Positions 7,784-17,848 are shown, counted from the first letter of the stretch. The stretch is DNA of 64,000 nt from Pseudomonas laurylsulfatiphila (GCF_002934665.1 NZ_NIRS01000004.1:684501-748500), one strand, 5' to 3'. The notes: generated by a model from the letters alone, not told the origin. Numbers and translations: made by a program.

Positions 7784-8913
7784 CAGATGCACGCCTCGAC
7801 CAAGTGCTTGCCGATGTCGTCGAGGCTGTACACCGCGTCGGCGAGTTCAGCTTTTACAATGGCCATCGGCATGCCGTAGATCACGCAACTGGCTTCGTCC
7901 TGCGCCCAGATCGAACTGCCGCCCTGCTTGAGCAGCCGAGCGCCTTCACGGCCATCGGCGCCCATGCCGGTCAGGACGACCGCCAGAACTTTGTCACCGT
8001 AGGACTTGGCGGCCGAACCGAAGGTGATGTCCACGCACGGCTTGTAATTGAGGCGTTCGTCACCCGGGAGGATTTTCACCGCGCCGCGACCGTCGATCAT
8101 CATCTGCTTGCCACCCGGCGCCAGCAGCGCCAGGCCCGGACGCAGGATGTCGCCATCCTCGGCTTCCTTGACACTGATGCGGCAGAGCTTGTCCAGGCGC
8201 TCGGCGAAGGCCTTGGTGAAGGCGGCCGGCATGTGTTGAACCAGCACGATCGGGGCCGGGAAATTGGCTGGCAATTGGGTCAAGACCCGCTGCAGGGCGA
8301 CCGGACCGCCGGTGGACGTACCGATGGCCACCAGTTTGTAGTTTTTGCGTTTTGGCGCGGGCGACGACGTAGCGGGTGCATGTGTACGCGTCGGGATCGG
8401 TGCCGGTGCCGGACGCGCGGGTGCGCTGCTGGCAAAACTGCCCACGCTGGAAGGCGCAGGCGTCGGCGCTGGCGCAGCGGCAGGCGTCGGAGCGCTGAAG
8501 TGACTGACACGACGATTACTGCGCGAGATGCTGAGAATCTTCTCGCACAGCAGCTGTTTGACCTTCTCGGGGTTGCGCGAGATGTCTTCGAAATTCTTCG
8601 GCAGGAAATCCACCGCACCGGCATCCAGCGCATCGAGGGTGACCCGGGCGCCTTCATGGGTCAGCGAGGAGAACATCAGGACCGGGGTCGGGCAGCGTTG
8701 CATGATGTGCCGTACGGCCGTGATGCCGTCCATCATCGGCATCTCGTAATCCATGGTGATCACGTCGGGCTTGAGGGCCAGCGCCTGATCGATCGCCTCT
8801 TTGCCGTTGGTCGCCGTGCCGACGACCTGGATATTCGAATCCGCTGAAAGAATTTCCGAGACGCGGCGGCGGAAAAACCCCGAATCGTCCACCACCAGGA
8901 CTTTGACTGCCAT
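7783..8913 (-). CDS. cheB: chemotaxis methylesterase/glutamine deamidase CheB
   Basis: 376 residues. The receiver domain (1-120) has DDS and the phospho-acceptor Asp in [10 protein letters not shown] long Ala/Pro linker (about 145-185) leads to the CheB catalytic domain with Ser in GTSTGGP, His in VQHMP and Asp in [10 protein letters not shown]. It removes methyl groups from chemoreceptors. The ATG at 8913 has GGAG upstream; a GTG two codons earlier was not preferred. No cheR lies in this window. Confidence 0.94.
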   Translation of the reverse strand: MAVKVLVVDDSGFFRRRVSEILSADSNIQVVGTATNGKEAIDQALALKPDVITMDYEMPMMDGITAVRHIMQRCPTPVLMFSSLTHEGARVTLDALDAGAVDFLPKNFEDISRNPEKVKQLLCEKILSISRSNRRVSHFSAPTPAAAPAPTPAPSSVGSFASSAPARPAPAPIPTRTHAPATSSPAPKRKNYKLVAIGTSTGGPVALQRVLTQLPANFPAPIVLVQHMPAAFTKAFAERLDKLCRISVKEAEDGDILRPGLALLAPGGKQMMIDGRGAVKILPGDERLNYKPCVDITFGSAAKSYGDKVLAVVLTGMGADGREGARLLKQGGSSIWAQDEASCVIYGMPMAIVKAELADAVYSLDDIGKHLVEACI

Positions 8914-8961
8914 AAACACTCCATTAGATGGAGCGAGGCCAGGCGCCCCGCTCCACCAGAA

Positions 8962-11220
8962 TCAAATACGCCGTGTGGCGTAACGCTTGAGCATGCTCGG
9001 AACATCGAGAATCAGCGCGATGCGGCCGTCACCGGTGATGGTGGCGCCGGACATGCCCGGAGTTCCCTGGAGCATTTTGCCCAATGGCTTGATAACCACT
9101 TCTTCCTGGCCCACCAGTTGATCGACGACAAAGCCGATCCGCTGCGTGCCCACCGAAAGGATCACCACATGGCCCTCGCGCTGCTCTTCGTGAGCGGCGG
9201 AGCTGACCAGCCAGCGTTTGAGGTAGAACAATGGCAGCGCCTTGTCCCGCACGATCACCACTTCCTGGCCGTCCACGACGTTGGTGGTCGACAGGTCGAG
9301 GTGGAAGATTTCGTTGACGTTCACCAGCGGGAACGCAAACGCCTGGTTACCGAGCATGACCATCAGCGTCGGCATGATCGCCAGGGTCAGCGGCACCTTG
9401 ATGACGATCTTCGAACCCTGGCCCTTGGCCGAGTAGATGTTGATCGAACCATTGAGCTGGGAAATCTTGGTTTTCACCACGTCCATGCCCACGCCGCGAC
9501 CCGACACGTCGGAGATCTCGGTCTTGGTCGAGAAACCCGGGGCGAAGATCAGGTTGTAGCACTCGGTGTCGCTCAGTCGATCGGCCGCATCCTTGTCCAT
9601 CACGCCGCGTTTCACCGCGATGGAACGCAGGACATTCGGGTCCATGCCTTTACCGTCATCGGAGATCGACAGCAGGATGTGATCGCCTTCCTGCTCGGCC
9701 GCCAGGATCACCTTGCCGCCACGGGCCTTACCCGAGGCTTCGCGCTCTTCCGGCGACTCGATGCCGTGGTCGACCGCGTTGCGCACCAAGTGGACCAGCG
9801 GGTCGGCCAGGGCCTCGACGAGGTTCTTGTCGAGGTCGGTTTCTTCGCCGACCAGTTCCAGGTTGATCTCTTTCTTGAGCTGGCGAGCCAGGTCGCGAAC
9901 CAGGCGCGGGAAGCGCCCGAAGACTTTCTTGATCGGTTGCATCCGGGTCTTCATGACCGCGGTTTGCAGGTCGGCGGTGACCACGTCGAGGTTCGACACG
10001 GCCTTGGACATGGCTTCGTCGCCACTGTTGAGACCCAGGCGGACCAGGCGGTTACGCACCAGCACCAGCTCGCCGACCATGTTCATGATCTCGTCCAGGC
10101 GCGCGGTATCGACGCGTACGGTGGTCTCGGCTTCGCTCGCCGGTTTTTCCGCCGGCGGCGCGGCCGGGGCGCGGGCGGCAGCCGGTGCAGCGGCTGCCGG
10201 GGCTTCGGCTTTTGGCTCGGGGGCCTTGGCCACAGGTTTCGGCGCCGCCTTGGCTGCCGGTGCCGGTGTCGCAACCGCAGCGTTCGAACCGTTGGCCGCT
10301 GTCGCGGTGCCGACCTCGCTGAACTTGCCTTTGCCGTGCAATTCGTCGAGCAGCGCTTCGAACTCGTGATCGGAAATCAGATCGCTGCCAGCCGCCGCCG
10401 CGCTTGGGGCCGCAGGTGCAGGCACCGACGCAATGGCCGACTCCAGGGCCTCGACAGCAAAGTTGCCCTTGCCATGCAACTGGTCGAGCAGTGCTTCAAA
10501 TTCGTCGTCAGTAATATCGGAACTGTCGCCCGGCGCTTTCGGTGCTTCTGGCGCAGCCGGAGCCTGCGCAATCGCATCGACGGCAAACTGGCCTTTACCG
10601 TGTAACTGATCGAGCAACGACTCGAACTCGGCATCGGTGATTTCGTCGCTTGCAGGTGCATCGCTTGCAGGTGCGTGGGCAACCGCCGGCGCCTCGGCCT
10701 GTGCCTTGACGGCATTGAGCGAGTCCAGCAATTGCTCGAATTCGTTATCGGTAATATCGCCTGAATCGACTTCGGCCACCGGCGCTTCAACCTCGACGGC
10801 AACAGGCGCAGCAACCCCTTCGTCAGCCGATTGCGGCTCGGCCAGACGAGCCAGCGCCGCCAGCAGCTCAGGTGTCGCCGCCGTGATCGGGCTGCGCTCG
10901 CGGACTTCGCTGAACATGCTGTTCACCGCGTCCAGCGCTTCGAGAACCACGTCCATCAGTTCCGAATCGACGCGACGCTCACCCTTGCGCAGAATGTCGA
11001 ACACGTTCTCGGCGATGTGGCAGCACTCCACCAGCTCGTTGAGCTGGAGGAAGCCGGCGCCCCCTTTTACAGTGTGAAAACCGCGAAAAATTGCATTGAG
11101 CAAATCCGCATCATCCGGACGGCTTTCCAGCTCGACCAGTTGCTCGGACAGTTGCTCTAGAATCTCGCCGGCCTCAACCAGGAAATCCTGAAGGATCTCT
11201 TCATCGGCGCCGAAGCTCAT
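8962..11220 (-). CDS. cheA: chemotaxis histidine kinase CheA with four docking-like repeats
   Basis: 752 residues. The P1 HPt domain has the phospho-accepting His49 in FRGFHTVKGG. After about 150 residues there is no recognisable P2 domain. Instead there are four copies of an acidic-LL motif (about residues 155, 193, 235 and 281) in Ala/Pro-rich linkers. P3 dimerisation starts at about 365, P4 ATPase follows (NAVDHGIE, DDGKGMD, GRGVGMDVV), and a P5 CheW-like domain ends in KRYATRRI. It phosphorylates CheY and CheB and lies between cheZ and cheB in the standard order. Confidence 0.95.
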   Translation of the reverse strand: MSFGADEEILQDFLVEAGEILEQLSEQLVELESRPDDADLLNAIFRGFHTVKGGAGFLQLNELVECCHIAENVFDILRKGERRVDSELMDVVLEALDAVNSMFSEVRERSPITAATPELLAALARLAEPQSADEGVAAPVAVEVEAPVAEVDSGDITDNEFEQLLDSLNAVKAQAEAPAVAHAPASDAPASDEITDAEFESLLDQLHGKGQFAVDAIAQAPAAPEAPKAPGDSSDITDDEFEALLDQLHGKGNFAVEALESAIASVPAPAAPSAAAAGSDLISDHEFEALLDELHGKGKFSEVGTATAANGSNAAVATPAPAAKAAPKPVAKAPEPKAEAPAAAAPAAARAPAAPPAEKPASEAETTVRVDTARLDEIMNMVGELVLVRNRLVRLGLNSGDEAMSKAVSNLDVVTADLQTAVMKTRMQPIKKVFGRFPRLVRDLARQLKKEINLELVGEETDLDKNLVEALADPLVHLVRNAVDHGIESPEEREASGKARGGKVILAAEQEGDHILLSISDDGKGMDPNVLRSIAVKRGVMDKDAADRLSDTECYNLIFAPGFSTKTEISDVSGRGVGMDVVKTKISQLNGSINIYSAKGQGSKIVIKVPLTLAIMPTLMVMLGNQAFAFPLVNVNEIFHLDLSTTNVVDGQEVVIVRDKALPLFYLKRWLVSSAAHEEQREGHVVILSVGTQRIGFVVDQLVGQEEVVIKPLGKMLQGTPGMSGATITGDGRIALILDVPSMLKRYATRRI
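10327..10758 (-). other. four FliM/CheZ-like acidic-LL motifs in CheA
   Basis: The motifs are ITDNEFEQLLDSLN, ITDAEFESLLDQLHGKG, ITDDEFEALLDQLHGKG and ISDHEFEALLDELHGKG, at roughly residues 155, 193, 235 and 281. They resemble the N-terminus of FliM in this window (LSQDEIDALLHG) and the CheZ C-terminus (DDVDDLLSSLGF), both of which bind CheY in other bacteria. The spacing is 38-46 residues, filled with Ala/Pro-rich linker. Confidence 0.75.
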
Positions 11221-11267
11221 CAGGGGGGGTGCTCCTAAAGGTCTAAAAACCCAAAAAACCTAAAACT

Positions 11268-12056
11268 CTAAAATCCCAGGCTGGATAGCAAATCGTCCAC
11301 ATCGTCCTGACCGGACACAACGTCTTCTCTTTTATCGGCATGAATCTGCGGACCTTCACCCTGAGAGAGATGTTTTTGTGGATCTTTTTCAGCAAGCATC
11401 GCTTCACGGTCATGCTCGATGCCCGCAAAGCGGTCCACCTGACTGGCCATCAACACGAGCTTGAGCAGGTTGCTTTCGACTTCGGTGACCAACTGGGTCA
11501 CACGCTTGATCACTTGCCCCGTGAGGTCCTGATAATCCTGGGCGAGCAGGATGTCGTTGAGGTTGCCCGACACCGCGCGATTGTCCGTGCCGCTGCGCAC
11601 AAGGAAACCGTCGACCCGCCGGGCCAGTTCACGAAACTCTTCAGCGCCGACTTCACGACGCATGAAGCGCCCCCAGTCCGTACTCAAGGCCTGGGCTTCA
11701 TCCGCCAGGCTGTTGACCAGCGGCGTGGCATTCTCCACCAGATCCATGGTGCGGTTGGCCGCGGCCTCGGTCAGTTTGACCACATAACCGAGACGCTCAG
11801 TGGCGTCGGTGATCTGCGACACTTCTTCGGCTTGCGGCATGTGCGGGTCAATCTGGAAATTGACGATCGCGCTATGCAGTTCGCGTGTGAGCTTGCCCAC
11901 TTCCTGATACAGGCCGCGGTCACGGGTCTGGTTGAGCTCATGGATCAATTGCACCGCGTCGCCGAACTTGCCTTTTTCAAGGCTCTCGACCAATTCGACG
12001 GCGTGTTTTTTCAGGGTCGACTCAAAATCGCCCAATGAAGTTTCGTTATTGCCCAT
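11268..12056 (-). CDS. cheZ: CheY-P phosphatase CheZ
   Basis: 262 residues, mostly helical. The catalytic Gln is in LAQDYQDLTGQVIKR, matching the E. coli Gln147 region. The C-terminal DDVDDLLSSLGF is the CheY-binding peptide on a flexible tail. It lies 21 bases after cheY and dephosphorylates CheY-P, ending the motor signal. Confidence 0.94.
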   Translation of the reverse strand: MGNNETSLGDFESTLKKHAVELVESLEKGKFGDAVQLIHELNQTRDRGLYQEVGKLTRELHSAIVNFQIDPHMPQAEEVSQITDATERLGYVVKLTEAAANRTMDLVENATPLVNSLADEAQALSTDWGRFMRREVGAEEFRELARRVDGFLVRSGTDNRAVSGNLNDILLAQDYQDLTGQVIKRVTQLVTEVESNLLKLVLMASQVDRFAGIEHDREAMLAEKDPQKHLSQGEGPQIHADKREDVVSGQDDVDDLLSSLGF

Positions 12057-12077
12057 AGCTCCCCCGTGGCGCAGTCA

Positions 12078-12449
12078 TCAACCAATGCGTTCGAAAATCT
12101 TCTCGATTTTTTCTTTCAACGCCTGGGCCGTGAAGGGTTTGACCACATAGCCGTTAACGCCGGCCTGGGCCGCTTCGATGATCTGCTCACGCTTGGCTTC
12201 AGCGGTCACCATCAGCACCGGCAGGTGCTTGAGCTTTTCATCGGCACGCACGTGGCGCAGCAGATCGATACCGGTCATGCCCGGCATGTTCCAGTCCGTT
12301 ACCAGAAAGTCGATGCTTCCGCTGTTGAGCACCGGAATGGCGGTAGTGCCATCGTCGGCCTCGACGGTGTTGGTGAACCCAAGGTCACGCAGCAGGTTCT
12401 TGATGATCCGCCGCATCGTTGAGAAGTCATCAACGATGAGGATTTTCAT
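12078..12449 (-). CDS. cheY: chemotaxis response regulator CheY
   Basis: 123 residues, a single receiver domain starting [20 protein letters not shown]. The acidic pocket is DD, the phospho-acceptor Asp is in VTDWNMPG, and the switch Thr (MVTAEA) and Lys (VKPF) are present. The start at ATG 12449 follows the family. A TTG eight codons upstream next to GGAGG is open but not conserved. Confidence 0.94.
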   Translation of the reverse strand: MKILIVDDFSTMRRIIKNLLRDLGFTNTVEADDGTTAIPVLNSGSIDFLVTDWNMPGMTGIDLLRHVRADEKLKHLPVLMVTAEAKREQIIEAAQAGVNGYVVKPFTAQALKEKIEKIFERIG

Positions 12450-12481
12450 GTTCTTGTCCAATTCGACCTCCAAGCAGTCTT

Positions 12482-12508
12482 AAACGCGTCCAGCACCTGG
12501 ACGCGCCA
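12482..12508 (-). terminator. hairpin between fliA and cheY
   Basis: On the minus strand GCGTCCAG-GTG-CTGGACGC is followed by GTTTAAG. The stem is strong but the T-run is short, so this is at best an attenuating terminator between fliA and cheY; it could also stabilise the cheY 5' end. Confidence 0.4.
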
Positions 12509-12617
12509 TTTCAATCAATCCGGCAAAGCACTCAATGACTGTCTGGAGCACAACAGACCGGGACCGGCGCAGTTCAACACCACACCAGCCTCGTTCGCAG
12601 TGTCCCCCACACTGCCT

Positions 12618-13358
12618 TCAGCGCGCTCGCCACTCCCCCAAACGCCCCCGCAAGCGGGCCGCGCACTGGCTGTGTAACTGGCTGACCCGCGATTCGCTGA
12701 CCCCCAGGACCTCACCGATTTCCTTGAGGTTCAACTCTTCGTCGTAGTACAGCGCCAACACCAGTCGCTCACGCTCCGGCAAATTGGCAATCGCATCCGC
12801 CAGCGCAGCCTGGAAGCGTTCATCTTCCAGATCGCGTGACGGCTCGGTATGAGCACTCGCGCCATCCTCGTGCAGCCCTTCGTGTTCGCCGTCCTGCAAC
12901 AGATCGTCGAAACTGAATAACCGGCTGCCCAGGGTGTCGTTCAAAATTCCGTAGTAATCGTCGAGACTCAATTGGAGTTCGGCCGCAACTTCGTGATCTT
13001 TAGCGTCACGGCCGGTTTTCGCTTCAATCGAGCGAATGGCGTCGCTGACCATGCGCGTATTGCGGTGAACCGAACGTGGCGCCCAGTCCCCCTTGCGCAC
13101 TTCATCGAGCATGGCGCCGCGGATTCGAATGCCCGCGTACGTCTCGAAACTGGCGCCTTTGCTGGCGTCATATTTGGTCGATACCTCAAGCAGGCCGATC
13201 ATCCCGGCCTGGATCAGGTCTTCGACCTGGACACTGGCCGGCAAACGCGCCAGCAAGTGGTAAGCAATGCGTTTAACCAGCGGCGCGTAACGCTCGATCA
13301 GTTCGTACTGCGCATCACGAGCCGATTTTTTGTAGAGGTTGTAACCGCTGGCTGTCAT
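12618..13358 (-). CDS. fliA: flagellar sigma factor FliA (sigma-28)
   Basis: 246 residues starting MTASGYNLYKKSARDAQYEL. Region 2 (EDLIQAGMIGLLEVSTKYD) and region 4 (NLKEIGEVLGVSESRVSQLHSQ, helix-turn-helix) are intact. The ATG at 13358 overlaps the fleN TGA in ATGA fashion. A 129-codon upstream extension lies over fleN in another frame and is not part of the gene. FliA drives late genes such as fliC. Confidence 0.95.
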   Translation of the reverse strand: MTASGYNLYKKSARDAQYELIERYAPLVKRIAYHLLARLPASVQVEDLIQAGMIGLLEVSTKYDASKGASFETYAGIRIRGAMLDEVRKGDWAPRSVHRNTRMVSDAIRSIEAKTGRDAKDHEVAAELQLSLDDYYGILNDTLGSRLFSFDDLLQDGEHEGLHEDGASAHTEPSRDLEDERFQAALADAIANLPERERLVLALYYDEELNLKEIGEVLGVSESRVSQLHSQCAARLRGRLGEWRAR

Positions 13359-14185
13359 AGCACAGGTCCTGCTGTTTGCTGCACGAGGCGCTCGACGAAA
13401 AACTCCAGGTGCCCGCGCGGGTTGGCAGGCAGCGGCCAGGTATCGACCTTCTGCGCAATGGCCTTGAACGCCAGCGAGCACTTGGAACGCGGGAAGGCCT
13501 CGTAGACGGCGCGCTGCTTCTGTACAGCCTTGCGCACGCTTTCGTCGTAGGGCACCGCGCCGACGTATTGTAGGGCGACGTCGAGGAAGCGATCCGTGAC
13601 CTTGGTCAACTTGGCGAACAGGTTGCGCCCTTCCTGCGGGCTCTGGGCCATGTTGGCCAGGACGCGGAAGCGGTTCATGCCGTAGTCGCGATTGAGCAAC
13701 TTGATCAAGGCGTAGGCATCGGTAATCGAGGTCGGCTCGTCGCACACCACCAGCAGCACTTCCTGGGCTGCACGAACGAAGCTGACGACCGACTCACCAA
13801 TGCCTGCAGCGGTGTCGATCACCAATACGTCGAGGTTGTCGCCGATATCACTGAAGGCCTGGATCAGGCCTGCGTGTTGCGCCGGGCTCAGATGCACCAT
13901 GCTCTGTGTGCCGGATGCGGCCGGAACGATTCGGATGCCGCCTGGCCCCTGCAGCAGTACATCGCGCAGTTCGCAGCGGCCCTCGATCACGTCGGCCAGG
14001 GTACGTTTGGGTGTCAGCCCCAGCAGAACGTCGACGTTCGCCAGTCCCAGGTCGGCGTCCAGCAGCATGACGCGCCGGCCAAGCTCAGCCAAAGCCAGGG
14101 ACAAGTTCACTGACACGTTAGTTTTCCCGACGCCACCTTTGCCGCCGGTCACCGCGATCACCTGTACGGGATGCATGCTGCCCAT
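13355..14185 (-). CDS. fleN: flagellar number regulator FleN (MinD/FlhG-type ATPase)
   Basis: 276 residues with the deviant Walker A (GGKGGVGKTN at about 14-23), Walker A' (LLDADLGLANVD) and Walker B (VLVIDTAAG). In Pseudomonas FleN binds FleQ and limits flagella to the normal polar number. It follows flhF and precedes fliA with overlap. Confidence 0.95.
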   Translation of the reverse strand: MGSMHPVQVIAVTGGKGGVGKTNVSVNLSLALAELGRRVMLLDADLGLANVDVLLGLTPKRTLADVIEGRCELRDVLLQGPGGIRIVPAASGTQSMVHLSPAQHAGLIQAFSDIGDNLDVLVIDTAAGIGESVVSFVRAAQEVLLVVCDEPTSITDAYALIKLLNRDYGMNRFRVLANMAQSPQEGRNLFAKLTKVTDRFLDVALQYVGAVPYDESVRKAVQKQRAVYEAFPRSKCSLAFKAIAQKVDTWPLPANPRGHLEFFVERLVQQTAGPVL

Positions 14186-14301
14186 GTTATTTCTTTACCT
14201 TGTCTTGCATAGACGGAGGCCACATTACTGGCTGCGCGTTCACAAACGGAACAATGCATGGCAGACCATCGATGTAGGTACAAAAACGATTCATTATTAC
14301 C

Positions 14302-15630
14302 TTAGCCGACCTGCTTGGTCGGGCTGTGGTAGATGTCAGCGAACATGTCAGCCATGGCTTCTTCGCTGGGTTCTTCCTGCATTTGCACGCTGACGGCGCG
14401 GCTGACCAACTGATGACGGCGCGGCAGATGGAGATCATCCGGAATCCGCGGGCCATCGGTCAGGTACGCCACTGGCAGCTCATGACTGATGGCCAGGCTC
14501 AACACCTCGCCCAGGCTTGCCGTTTCATCCAGTTTAGTCAGGATGCAGCCGGCGAGCCCGCAACGCTTGTAACTGTGATAAGCGGCGGTTAGAACCTGTT
14601 TCTGGCTGGTGGTTGCCAGCACCAGATAATTTTTTGAGCGGATGCCACGACCGGCCAGGCTTTCGAGCTGCATGCGCAGGGCCGGGTCGCTGGCCTGCAG
14701 GCCGGCGGTATCGATCAGCACCACGCGCTTGCGCAGCAATGGGTCCAGCGCCTGCACCAGGGACTGGCCCGGATCGACGTGGGTCACCGGCACATTGAGA
14801 ATGCGCCCCAGGGTCTTGAGCTGTTCCTGGGCACCGATGCGGAAGCTGTCCATGCTCACCAGCGCAATGTTCTGCGCGCCGTACTTGAGCACATAACGGG
14901 CAGCCAGCTTGGCCAGGGTCGTGGTCTTGCCCATGCCGGCAGGGCCGACCATGGCGATGACTCCACCCTCTTCCAGCGGTTCGACTTCCGGGGTAACGAT
15001 CATGCGCGCCAGGTGCGCCAGCAGCATGCGCCAGGCCTGACGAGGCTCCTGGATTTCGGTTATCAGTGCCAGCAGGTCGCGCGACAGCGGGCCGGACAGG
15101 CCAATGCGTTGCAGGCGACGCCAGAGGTTGGCCTGGTCCGGACGGCTGCCTTGCAGCTGGTTCCAGGCCAGGGACCCGAGTTGTACTTCCATGAGTTCGC
15201 GCAGGCTGTTGAGCTCGAAGCGCATCGAGTCGAAAGCACGCGGGTCCACGCCACCGGACGCAGGCGCAGCAGCCGGTGCGGGGCGACGGGGTTCGGCGTA
15301 GGTCGGTTCGATCAGCGGCTCGGCGGCGGTCAACGGCAGGCCGGCGAACAACTGGCGGTTGGTCGCATTGTCGCTCTCGCCATCGCTGCGCAGGCTCAAT
15401 TCGGCCTGGGCGGTGACGATCCGCGACTGAGTCTTGCGCAGCTCGTCTTCGAGCTCCATGTTCGGAACACGCGGTGCCAGCGCCGACAACTTGTAATCCA
15501 GCGCAGCCGTCAGTTCGACGCCCCCGGCAATCCGGCGGTTGCCGATAATGGCTGCATCAGCGCCCAGCTCATCGCGAACCAGCTTCATGGCCTGACGCAT
15601 ATCGGCGGCGAAAAAACGCTTAACTTGCAT
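14302..15630 (-). CDS. flhF: polar flagellar placement GTPase FlhF
   Basis: 442 residues. A basic N-terminal B domain (MQVKRFFAADMRQAMKLVRD), a variable linker, and an SRP-type NG GTPase domain with G1 GPAGMGKTTT, G3 DTAGL and G4 TKLDE. It marks the pole for assembly of the flagellum. It begins 11 bases downstream of flhA. The 116-base gap to fleN shows no clear terminator. Confidence 0.94.
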   Translation of the reverse strand: MQVKRFFAADMRQAMKLVRDELGADAAIIGNRRIAGGVELTAALDYKLSALAPRVPNMELEDELRKTQSRIVTAQAELSLRSDGESDNATNRQLFAGLPLTAAEPLIEPTYAEPRRPAPAAAPASGGVDPRAFDSMRFELNSLRELMEVQLGSLAWNQLQGSRPDQANLWRRLQRIGLSGPLSRDLLALITEIQEPRQAWRMLLAHLARMIVTPEVEPLEEGGVIAMVGPAGMGKTTTLAKLAARYVLKYGAQNIALVSMDSFRIGAQEQLKTLGRILNVPVTHVDPGQSLVQALDPLLRKRVVLIDTAGLQASDPALRMQLESLAGRGIRSKNYLVLATTSQKQVLTAAYHSYKRCGLAGCILTKLDETASLGEVLSLAISHELPVAYLTDGPRIPDDLHLPRRHQLVSRAVSVQMQEEPSEEAMADMFADIYHSPTKQVG

Positions 15631-15641
15631 AAACCACTACC

Positions 15642-17771
15642 TCAGCCGTTGGGCCCTACTGTCGCAACGATGGTCACTTGCTTGTTGTCAGGGATTTCCT
15701 GGTAAGACAACACGTGCAAACCCGGGACTGCGAGCCGACCGAATCGCGAGAGCATCGCGCGAACCGGACCGGCCACCAGCAGAATCACCGGTTGACCTTG
15801 CATCTCCTGGCGCTGCGCCGCGTCGATCAGCGAGCGCTGCAGTTTCTCAGCCATGCTTGGCTCCAGCAGAACGCCCTCTTCCGAGCCTTGTCCTGCCTTT
15901 TGCAGACTATTGAGCAATATCTGTTCCAACCTTGGCTCCAGCGTGATAACTGGCAGCTCCGACTCAGTCCCTACAATGCTTTGGACGATTGCACGGGAGA
16001 CGCCAACCCGCACGGCAGCCACCAGCGCGGCGGTATCTTGACTCTTGGCGGCATTGTTGGCGATGGCCTCGGCAATGCTGCGGATATCGCGAACAGGTAC
16101 TTGCTCGGCCAACAGCGCTTGCAACACCTTGAGCAGTTGCGACAGCGAAACCACGCCCGGCACCAGCTCTTCCGCCAGTTTCGGCGAGCTTTTGGCCAGC
16201 AATTGCATGAGTTGCTGCACTTCTTCGTGACCGATCAGTTCACTGGAATGCTTGTAGAGTATCTGGTTCAAGTGGGTGGCCACCACTGTGCTGGCATCGA
16301 CCACCGTGTAACCGAGGGACTGCGCCTGGGCACGCTGGCTGATTTCGATCCAGACCGCCTCCAGGCCGAAAGCCGGATCTTTGGCGGTAATGCCGTTGAG
16401 CGTACCGTAGACCTGCCCTGGGTTGATCGCCAGCTCGCGATCCGGGTAAATCTCCGCCTCCGCCAGGATCACCCCCATCAGGGTCAGGCGATAGGCACTC
16501 GGCGCCAGGTCGAGGTTGTCACGGATATGCACGGTCGGCATCAGGAAGCCCAGATCCTGAGACAGCTTCTTGCGCACACCCTTGATCCGCGCCAGCAACT
16601 GACCGCCCTGGTTGCGGTCCACCAGCGGAATCAGGCGATAGCCCACTTCCAGGCCGATCATGTCGATGGGCGTCACGTCATCCCAGCCAAGCTCCTTGGT
16701 TTCCTGGGCCCGGGCTGGCGACGGCAGCAGCTCCTGCTGGCGCTTGACCTCTTGCAGGGCCTGCACCTTGACGAGGTTTTGCTTTCTCCAGAACAGGTAC
16801 GCACCACCCGCCGCCAGTGCAGCCATGGTCAGGAAGGAAAAATGCGGCATGCCGGGCACCAGACCCATCACCGCCATCAGGCCGGCCGAAACGGCCAAGG
16901 CTTTAGGCGAGGCGAACATCTGGCGATTGATTTGCTTGCCCATGTCTTCCGAACCGGAAGCACGGGTCACCATGATCGCCGCTGCTGTCGATAACAACAG
17001 TGATGGCAATTGCGCCACCAAACCGTCACCGATGGTCAACAGCGCGTACACCTTGCCGGCGTCGGCAAAGGTCATGTTGTGCTGGAAGATACCGACCGCC
17101 ATGCCGCCGATCAGGTTGATGAACAGGATCAACAGGCCGGCAATCGCGTCACCACGGACGAATTTGCTGGCACCGTCCATGGAACCGTAGAACTCGGCTT
17201 CCTGGGCGACTTCCGAGCGGCGGGCCTTGGCCTGGGCCTGATCGATCAGGCCGGCGTTGAGGTCGGCGTCGATCGCCATTTGCTTGCCGGGCATCGCATC
17301 GAGGGTGAAACGCGCGCTCACCTCGGAAATCCGCCCCGCACCCTTGGTCACCACGACGAAGTTGATGATCATCAGGATCGCGAAGACCACGATACCCACT
17401 ACGTAGTTACCGCCGATCACCACCTCGCCGAACGCCTGGATCACCTTGCCGGCGGCCGCGTGACCGTCCTGGCCGTGGAGCATCACCACCCGCGTGGAGG
17501 CCACGTTCAATGCCAGGCGCAACAGCGTCGCCACCAGCAGGATGGTCGGAAACACCGCGAAATCCAGCGGGCGCAAGGCGTAGACGCACACCAGCAGCAC
17601 GACGATGGACAGGGCAATGTTGAAGGTGAAGAACACGTCGAGCAGGAACGGCGGCACCGGCAACATCATCATCGCCAGCATGACCAGCAGCAACAGCGGC
17701 ACGCCCAGATTGCCTCGACTGAGGTCGGCAATGTTGCTGCGGGCACTGTTGATTAACTGAGAGCGATCCAC
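15642..17771 (-). CDS. flhA: flagellar export gate protein FlhA
   Basis: 709 residues. Eight membrane helices lie in the first 330 residues, with the conserved FHIPEP region (NFVVVTKGAGRISEVSARF, DAMPGKQMAID), followed by the large cytoplasmic export-receptor domain. The start codon is GTG (GTGGATCGC), with AAAGGA upstream at long spacing. Two sigma-54 sites lie in the duplicated DNA just upstream. Confidence 0.94.
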   Translation of the reverse strand: MDRSQLINSARSNIADLSRGNLGVPLLLLVMLAMMMLPVPPFLLDVFFTFNIALSIVVLLVCVYALRPLDFAVFPTILLVATLLRLALNVASTRVVMLHGQDGHAAAGKVIQAFGEVVIGGNYVVGIVVFAILMIINFVVVTKGAGRISEVSARFTLDAMPGKQMAIDADLNAGLIDQAQAKARRSEVAQEAEFYGSMDGASKFVRGDAIAGLLILFINLIGGMAVGIFQHNMTFADAGKVYALLTIGDGLVAQLPSLLLSTAAAIMVTRASGSEDMGKQINRQMFASPKALAVSAGLMAVMGLVPGMPHFSFLTMAALAAGGAYLFWRKQNLVKVQALQEVKRQQELLPSPARAQETKELGWDDVTPIDMIGLEVGYRLIPLVDRNQGGQLLARIKGVRKKLSQDLGFLMPTVHIRDNLDLAPSAYRLTLMGVILAEAEIYPDRELAINPGQVYGTLNGITAKDPAFGLEAVWIEISQRAQAQSLGYTVVDASTVVATHLNQILYKHSSELIGHEEVQQLMQLLAKSSPKLAEELVPGVVSLSQLLKVLQALLAEQVPVRDIRSIAEAIANNAAKSQDTAALVAAVRVGVSRAIVQSIVGTESELPVITLEPRLEQILLNSLQKAGQGSEEGVLLEPSMAEKLQRSLIDAAQRQEMQGQPVILLVAGPVRAMLSRFGRLAVPGLHVLSYQEIPDNKQVTIVATVGPNG

Positions 17772-17832
17772 CGGTTTTCCCCGTTCCTTTAAAGCAAACT
17801 TTTGACGCCTGAAGCAGGCGCAGGGCGGCTAC

Positions 17833-17848
17833 TGCAAGAAGCTTTCCA
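17833..17848 (-). promoter_or_regulatory. sigma-54 promoter of flhA, proximal copy
   Basis: Minus-strand TGGAAAGCTTCTTGCA has GG and GC exactly ten bases apart and ends about 60 bases before the flhA GTG. The P. aeruginosa flhA promoter is RpoN/FleQ dependent. Confidence 0.75.

Noticed and set aside
9118-10605. 495-residue plus-strand frame opposite cheA
   Set aside because: Antisense shadow of the cheA codons; low-complexity and without any domain.
12482-12508. Treating the hairpin before cheY as a firm terminator
   Set aside because: The stem is good but only three T follow, and the che genes are expected to be cotranscribed in part; kept as a low-confidence feature only.
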